From: Pseudomonas sp. LS.1a
GTDB taxonomy: Bacteria; Pseudomonadota; Gammaproteobacteria; Pseudomonadales; Pseudomonadaceae
Direction: 5' to 3'
DNA length: 64,000 nt
Assembly: GCF_022533585.1 (NCBI RefSeq)
Contig: NZ_CP092827.1
Coordinates: 559,001-623,000 of the forward strand
Every line of letters starts with the position of its first letter. Position 1 is the stretch's first letter. The notes beneath the pieces are model-generated. The model saw only the letters and a program-made list of their open reading frames with translations, was not told the DNA's origin and ran no database searches. The position numbers and the translations under genes are program-made. Shown here piece after piece: positions 59,620-64,000 of this stretch.

Positions 59620-60075
59620 ATGGAAAGTCCCGGCTCCCATCGTTTACGTAGTGGCCGAGTGTCCGAACCAGGGCGTCTCTACCTGCTCACCACAACCACT
59701 CGCAACCGAACACCGTTGTTCAAAGACTTTTTGTTCGCCAGAACAGTTATCCAGCAATTACGGCTCAGCGAAGAGTGCAAGGCGTGTCGATCTCTGGCGT
59801 GGGTCTTGATGCCGGATCATCTTCACTGGCTTGTTGAGCTTGGGCCGTCGAGCCTGAGTAGGCTGATGTGCGAGTTCAAGTCCAGAAGCAGTTGTGCGCT
59901 GTACAAGGTAGGGGCCGACAGGCGGCATATCTGGCAGACCAGCTTTCATGACCGGGCTTTGCGCCGCGAGGAGGATGTGAGGGCCGTCGCCCGCTACATC
60001 ATTGCAAACCCGATTCGGGCTGGCCTGGTAAAGCGGGCTGGCGAGTATCCACATTGGGATTGTGTGTGGCTGTGA
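59620..60075 (+). CDS. rayT: REP-associated tyrosine transposase (RAYT / TnpA-REP)
   Basis: 151 residues of the HUH Y1 family that is thought to mobilise REPs. The HUH motif is MPDHLHW (His67, His69). The catalytic Tyr candidate is Tyr126 in RYIIANPIRAGLV, a hallmark of the family. AGGAGG stands six bases before the ATG. REPs of one class (ggccgctcccac) flank it on both sides, and no other transposase gene is visible. Confidence 0.93.
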   Translation: MESPGSHRLRSGRVSEPGRLYLLTTTTRNRTPLFKDFLFARTVIQQLRLSEECKACRSLAWVLMPDHLHWLVELGPSSLSRLMCEFKSRSSCALYKVGADRRHIWQTSFHDRALRREEDVRAVARYIIANPIRAGLVKRAGEYPHWDCVWL

Positions 60076-60084
60076 GTCAGCAGG

Positions 60085-60192
60085 TGAGGGCTTCGCCCTC
60101 ATTTCGCGACACAAGGCCGCTCCCACAAAGTCCTGCGTCCGCCGATCAATGTGGGAGCGGCCTTGCGTCGCGATGGGCCGCAAAGCGGCCGC
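60085..60192. repeat. REP pair (ggccgctcccac class) after the RAYT gene
   Basis: Inverted pair with arms cgacacaaggccgctcccac and its complement, plus the stem gagggcttcgccctc. Confidence 0.9.
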
Positions 60193-60196
60193 GGCA

Positions 60197-61534
60197 TTAC
60201 TGAATCCACTCACCTTTCTCCTGCAACCGCCACCCCACCCACCCCAACGTCACCGCCCGTAACGCCATGAATCCGAGAAAGGCCAACCACAACCCATGGT
60301 TGCCAAATCCGCTCATGACCACCCCAAGGGGCAGCGCAATCAGCACCGACAGCAACATCGCATTGCGCATCTCCCGCGCCCGGGTCGCACCAATGAACAG
60401 CCCATCCAGCAAGTAACTCCACACCGCAATCAACGGCAGCAATGCCAGGTACGGCAGGTACGGATAAGCCGCTGCCCGCACACTCTCGATGTCGGTCTGC
60501 AAATCGATGAACAGGTGCCCTCCCAGCAGGAACAAGCCGGCAAACCCCAGGCTGGTGATCAGCGACCAGCCACAGGCCACCACCAGCGAGCGGCGCAATG
60601 TGTCGCGGTCGCGGGCGCCAATGGCATGGCCGCACAGGGCCTCCACCGCATGTGCCAACCCGTCAAGCGCATAAGCGGTCAGCAGCAGGCCGTTGAGCAG
60701 CAGGGCATTGGCCGCCACGGTGGCTTCGCCCAGGCGTGCGCCCTGCACGGTGATCAGCAGGAACACCAGTTGCAGCGCCAGGCTGCGCAGGAAGATGTCG
60801 CGGTTCACCGCCAGCAGCGGCCGCCAGGCCTGCCGGCGCTTGAGCGCCGCCCACACGATCTGCCCCGGGTAGGCGCGCAAGGCCGGGCGGGTAAGGGCCA
60901 GGCCGAGCAGGGCGGCGCTCCATTCGGCAATCACCGACGCCCGCGCCGAACCCAGCACGCCCCAGTTCAGGCCAAGCACGAACCACAGGTTCAAGGCGAT
61001 GTTCAGCAGGTTGGTGGTCAGCAGGATGGCCAGTGGCGCCCTGGCGTTCTGCGTGCCGAGGAACCAGCCGACCAGCGCGTAGCTGGCCAGTGCCGCAGGC
61101 AGGCCGAGCAGGCGGGTGTGGAAGAAGTCTTCGGTGGCTTGCTGCAGGGCCGTGCTGGGTTGCATCGCGTGCAGCGCCAACTGGCTGAAGGGCAGGGCCA
61201 GCAGGCCGATCAGCAGGGCGAAACCGACCGCCAGCAGCAGCCCTTGCACCAGCACCTGGCGCAACGCAGCACCATCGCCACGGCCGGCGGCCTGGGCGGC
61301 GAAGCCGGTGGAACCCATGCGCAGGAAACCCATCAGGCCGACCATGAAGGTGAACAGCGTGGCCCCCACGGCCACGGCGCCAAGCTGGTGGGCGTGGGGG
61401 AGGTGGCCGATGACGGTGCTGTCGACCAGGGCTACCAGCGGCACGGAGATGTTGGACAGGATCATCGGCGCGGCCAGGGCCCAGACCTTGTGGTGGGTGG
61501 GGCGGTGCTGCCAGTCGGTGGTCAGTGAGGTCAT
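60197..61534 (-). CDS. MATE/DinF-like efflux transporter
   Basis: 445 residues with about twelve membrane helices in two halves. The start is the ATG giving MTSLTTDWQHRPTH. MATE-type features: APMILSNISVPLVALVDSTVIGHL, VAVGATLFTFMVGLMGFLRMGSTGFAAQA, and the second half with VAANALLLNGLLLTAYALDGLAHAVEALCG. Matches the DinF group. Its stop is just beside a REP pair and the ATG is some 20 bases from another. Substrate unknown. Confidence 0.92.
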   Translation of the reverse strand: MTSLTTDWQHRPTHHKVWALAAPMILSNISVPLVALVDSTVIGHLPHAHQLGAVAVGATLFTFMVGLMGFLRMGSTGFAAQAAGRGDGAALRQVLVQGLLLAVGFALLIGLLALPFSQLALHAMQPSTALQQATEDFFHTRLLGLPAALASYALVGWFLGTQNARAPLAILLTTNLLNIALNLWFVLGLNWGVLGSARASVIAEWSAALLGLALTRPALRAYPGQIVWAALKRRQAWRPLLAVNRDIFLRSLALQLVFLLITVQGARLGEATVAANALLLNGLLLTAYALDGLAHAVEALCGHAIGARDRDTLRRSLVVACGWSLITSLGFAGLFLLGGHLFIDLQTDIESVRAAAYPYLPYLALLPLIAVWSYLLDGLFIGATRAREMRNAMLLSVLIALPLGVVMSGFGNHGLWLAFLGFMALRAVTLGWVGWRLQEKGEWIQ

Positions 61535-61553
61535 CGGGTGTCCTGGGAAATCC

Positions 61554-61677
61554 TGGGGGCGCTTCGCAGCCCTTTCGCGACGCAAGGCCGCTCCCACAGG
61601 GGGGCGCCCAAACCGGAAGCCTGTGCAGTACCTGTGGGAGCGGCCTTGCGTCGCGAAAGGGGTGCGAAGCGCCCCCG
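61554..61677. repeat. REP pair (ggccgctcccac class)
   Basis: Inverted pair between the MATE gene and the alpha-2-macroglobulin-like gene. The bases 61678-61784 hold the latter's promoter, including a weak tatagt. Confidence 0.9.
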
Positions 61678-61784
61678 CTTTTATAAATTGCCAGCAGTGT
61701 ACCGGCCATGTAGCCAATTCGCGCGACCATAGTTGCGCTATAGTTGCTGCCCTCAACGTACATGCTGCCAAAGAGTTCTACTCC

Positions 61785-64000
61785 ATGTTCAACAAAGGAT
61801 TGTTGCTGGCCTGCGCGCTGGCTTTGCTCAGTGCCTGTGACTCTTCGACGCCTGACAAACCGGCGCCAGCCGAAAAGCCGGCGGCCACTGCGCCCGCCGC
61901 CACCCCGGCGCCCGAGCGCGAAGACCCGGCCGTACTCGCCAAGCGCTACGAGGGCCGCGAGCTCACCGTGCTGGATGTTTCCGAAGTGCAGCTCGATGGC
62001 GCTGCAACGCTGTCGATCAGCTTCTCCGCACCGCTGGATGCCAAGCAGGACTTCGCCAGCAAAGTGCACCTGGTCGACACGGTCAAAGGCAAGCTCGACG
62101 GCGCCTGGGAACTCTCCGACAACCAGATGGAGCTGCGCCTGCGCCATCTGGAGCCGCAGCGCAAGCTGGTACTGACCGTCGACAAGGGCCTGCAGGCAGT
62201 CAACGGCAAGCAGCTGGACAGCGAGTCGGTCAGCCGCCTGGAAACCCGCGACATGCAGCCGACCATCGGCTTCGCCAGCCGTGGATCGCTGTTGCCCACG
62301 CGCCTGGCCGAGGGCCTGCCGGTGATTGCCCTCAACGTCGACAAGGTCGATGTCGAGTTCTTCCGCGTGAAGCCGGACATGCTCTCGACCTTCCTGGTCA
62401 ACTGGGGGCGCAACAGCAGCCTGTACTACTACCAGTCCAAGGAAACCCTGGAGATGGCCGAGCTGGTCTACAGCGGCCGCTTCGATCTCAACCCCGCACG
62501 CAATACCCGCGAAACCGTGCTGCTGCCAATCGCCGGCATCAAGCCGCTGCAGGAGCCAGGCGTGTACCTGGCAGTGATGCGTGCCTCGGGCACCTATGAT
62601 TACTCGCAGCCAGCGACCCTGTTCACCCTCAGCGACATCGGTGTGTCCGCGCATCGCTACCGCGACCGCCTGGATGTGTTCGCCCAGGCCCTGGAGGGCG
62701 GCAAGGCGATGAACGGCGTCAACCTGGAAATCCATGACGACAAGGGCAAGCTGCTGGCCCAGGCCAGCACCGATAGCGATGGCCACGCCCAGCTGCCGAT
62801 CACGCCCAAGGCCGACACCCTGATCGCCACCCAGGGTGTGCACACCACCTTGCTGCGCCTGAGCAGCGCGGCACTGGACCTGGCCGAGTTCGACATCACC
62901 GGCCCGCAGGCCAACCCGCTGCAGTTCTTCATCTTCGGCCCGCGTGACCTGTATCGCCCAGGCGAAACGGTGTTGCTCAACGGCCTGCTGCGCGACCAGG
63001 ACGGCAAGCCGGTCAAGGCTCAGCCGGTGAGCGTGGAAGTGCGCCGCCCGGATGAGCAGGTCAGCCGCAAGTTCGTCTGGGAAGCCGACAGCAACGGCCT
63101 GTACCAGTACCAGCTGCAGCTGGCCAGCGAGGCCCCGACCGGCCGCTGGCAACTGCTGCTCGACCTGGGCGGCGGGCGCAAGCAGGTGTATGAATTCCTC
63201 GTCGAAGACTTCCTGCCCGAGCGCCTGGCGCTGGAACTCAAGGGCAGCAGCAAACCGTTGGCTCCGGATCAGGATGCGCGCATCCAGGTCAATGGCCGTT
63301 ACCTCTACGGCGCCCCGGCTGCCGGCAACCGCCTGAGCGGCCAGGCCTATGTTCGCCCGCTGCGCGAGGCGGTGCCGGCGCTGCCGGGCTATCAGTTCGG
63401 CTCGGTCACCGAAACCGAGCTGAACCAGGACCTGGAGCTGGACGAAGTCACCCTGGACCAGGCCGGCAAGGCCGTGGTCGATATCGAAAGCCGCTGGGCC
63501 GAAGCCCGCTCGCCGCTGCAACTGACCGTACAGGCCAGCCTGCAGGAGTCCGGTGGCCGGCCGATCACCCGGCGCCTGGAACAACCCATCTGGCCGGCCG
63601 AGCGCCTGCCAGGCCTGCGCGGCCTGTTCGACGGTGAGGAAACCGACAGTGACGGGCCGGTGGAGTTCGAGTTCCTGGTGGCCGACCGCGATGGCAACAA
63701 GCTGGCGGCCAACGACCTCAAGGTGCGCCTGGTACGCGAACGTCGCGACTACTACTGGAACTACTCGCAGAGCGATGGCTGGAGCTACGCCTACAACGAG
63801 AAGTTCCTCACCCAGAGCGAGGAGACTGTCAGCGTCAAGGCCGGCTCCACCGCCAAGCTGAGCTTCCAGGTGGAATGGGGCCCGTACCGTGTCGAGGTGG
63901 AAGACCCACAGACTGGCCTGGTGTCCAGCGCGCGCTTCTGGGCCGGCTACCGCGCCCAGGACAACGCCGAAGGCGGTGCGGTGCGGCCGGACCAGGTCAA
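61785..64000 (+). CDS. Alpha-2-macroglobulin-like lipoprotein (YfhM type), 5' part
   Basis: The frame stays open from the ATG at 61785 to the window end, at least 738 codons, and is truncated. It has a lipobox LLSAC (Cys18) followed by Asp, then a Pro/Ala-rich linker. Early domains are read as beta-sandwich (TVLDVSEVQLDGAATLSISF); the MG-type pattern RDLYRPGETVLLNGLLRDQDGKP near 390 is the bacterial alpha-2-macroglobulin signature. The thioester and bait region would lie further on. Usually paired with penicillin-binding protein 1C. Confidence 0.88.
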   Translation, partial: MFNKGLLLACALALLSACDSSTPDKPAPAEKPAATAPAATPAPEREDPAVLAKRYEGRELTVLDVSEVQLDGAATLSISFSAPLDAKQDFASKVHLVDTVKGKLDGAWELSDNQMELRLRHLEPQRKLVLTVDKGLQAVNGKQLDSESVSRLETRDMQPTIGFASRGSLLPTRLAEGLPVIALNVDKVDVEFFRVKPDMLSTFLVNWGRNSSLYYYQSKETLEMAELVYSGRFDLNPARNTRETVLLPIAGIKPLQEPGVYLAVMRASGTYDYSQPATLFTLSDIGVSAHRYRDRLDVFAQALEGGKAMNGVNLEIHDDKGKLLAQASTDSDGHAQLPITPKADTLIATQGVHTTLLRLSSAALDLAEFDITGPQANPLQFFIFGPRDLYRPGETVLLNGLLRDQDGKPVKAQPVSVEVRRPDEQVSRKFVWEADSNGLYQYQLQLASEAPTGRWQLLLDLGGGRKQVYEFLVEDFLPERLALELKGSSKPLAPDQDARIQVNGRYLYGAPAAGNRLSGQAYVRPLREAVPALPGYQFGSVTETELNQDLELDEVTLDQAGKAVVDIESRWAEARSPLQLTVQASLQESGGRPITRRLEQPIWPAERLPGLRGLFDGEETDSDGPVEFEFLVADRDGNKLAANDLKVRLVRERRDYYWNYSQSDGWSYAYNEKFLTQSEETVSVKAGSTAKLSFQVEWGPYRVEVEDPQTGLVSSARFWAGYRAQDNAEGGAVRPDQV

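Noticed and set aside
60663..63584. Long minus-strand frame (about 970 codons)
   Set aside because: It runs opposite the alpha-2-macroglobulin-like gene and then out of frame through the MATE gene; it is a compositional shadow.

Overview
The window looks like chromosome from a fluorescent Pseudomonas of the P. putida group. Grounds: high GC, the P. putida type of REP elements in most intergenic gaps, and a gene order (rib-nusB-thiL-pgpA, dxs-ispA-xseB, ppa, ethanolamine genes, mpl-ubiX, aco cluster, accBC, dsbD, speA) that I recall from P. putida genomes. The species assignment is inference; no search was run. No rRNA, tRNA, prophage, insertion sequence or CRISPR array was seen.

Layout. 1-6.5 kb: end of a probable riboflavin synthase gene, then ribBA, ribH, nusB, thiL, pgpA, a periplasmic binding protein, and a coupled ribA / membrane protein / BtuF-like set. 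6.6-10.9 kb (minus): dxs, ispA and xseB, then ribB behind an FMN riboswitch. 11-13.1 kb: rtcB, a strongly structured intergenic stretch, and two very small ORFs (one DUF3077-like). 13.2-17 kb (minus): a copper-resistance set copA / Met-His repeat protein / copB / cytochrome c with a candidate CopR box. 17.3-21.6 kb (minus): a MacAB-like export operon with two separate permeases, an ATPase and a HlyD-type adaptor. 22-26 kb (minus): an XRE-S24-like regulator, ppa, an MtfA-like peptidase, a DedA protein and a GNAT enzyme.

26-33.7 kb: ethanolamine use. exaC and eat-eutB-eutC (minus) each sit behind a sigma-54 promoter, and a divergent sigma-54 activator gene carries REP sequence inside its coding region. 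33.7-36 kb: mpl, ubiX and a small lipoprotein. 36.1-38.5 kb (minus): an SDR protein and a MORN-repeat/caspase-fold lipoprotein. 38.6-39.1 kb: four 119-bp tandem units built from REPs. 39.1-46.6 kb: acoXABC-bdh (minus) behind a sigma-54 promoter, with divergent acoR. 46.7-51.1 kb (minus): accC, accB, aroQ, dsbD. 51.3-54.9 kb (minus): a chemoreceptor and a double-receiver GGDEF protein. 55-60 kb (plus): DUF2333, NUDIX, YciH, speA and a REP-associated tyrosine transposase (RAYT). 60.2-64 kb: a MATE transporter (minus) and the start of an alpha-2-macroglobulin-like lipoprotein (plus).

How the parts fit. Riboflavin supply appears split between a housekeeping cluster, where RibBA has a GTP cyclohydrolase domain without its zinc cysteines, a complete separate RibA, and an FMN-controlled RibB. 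Two carbon-use modules (ethanolamine and acetoin/2,3-butanediol) share one design: sigma-54 promoters plus a neighbouring activator gene. REPs of two arm classes fill the gaps, and the only transposase gene seen sits between REPs of one of those classes.
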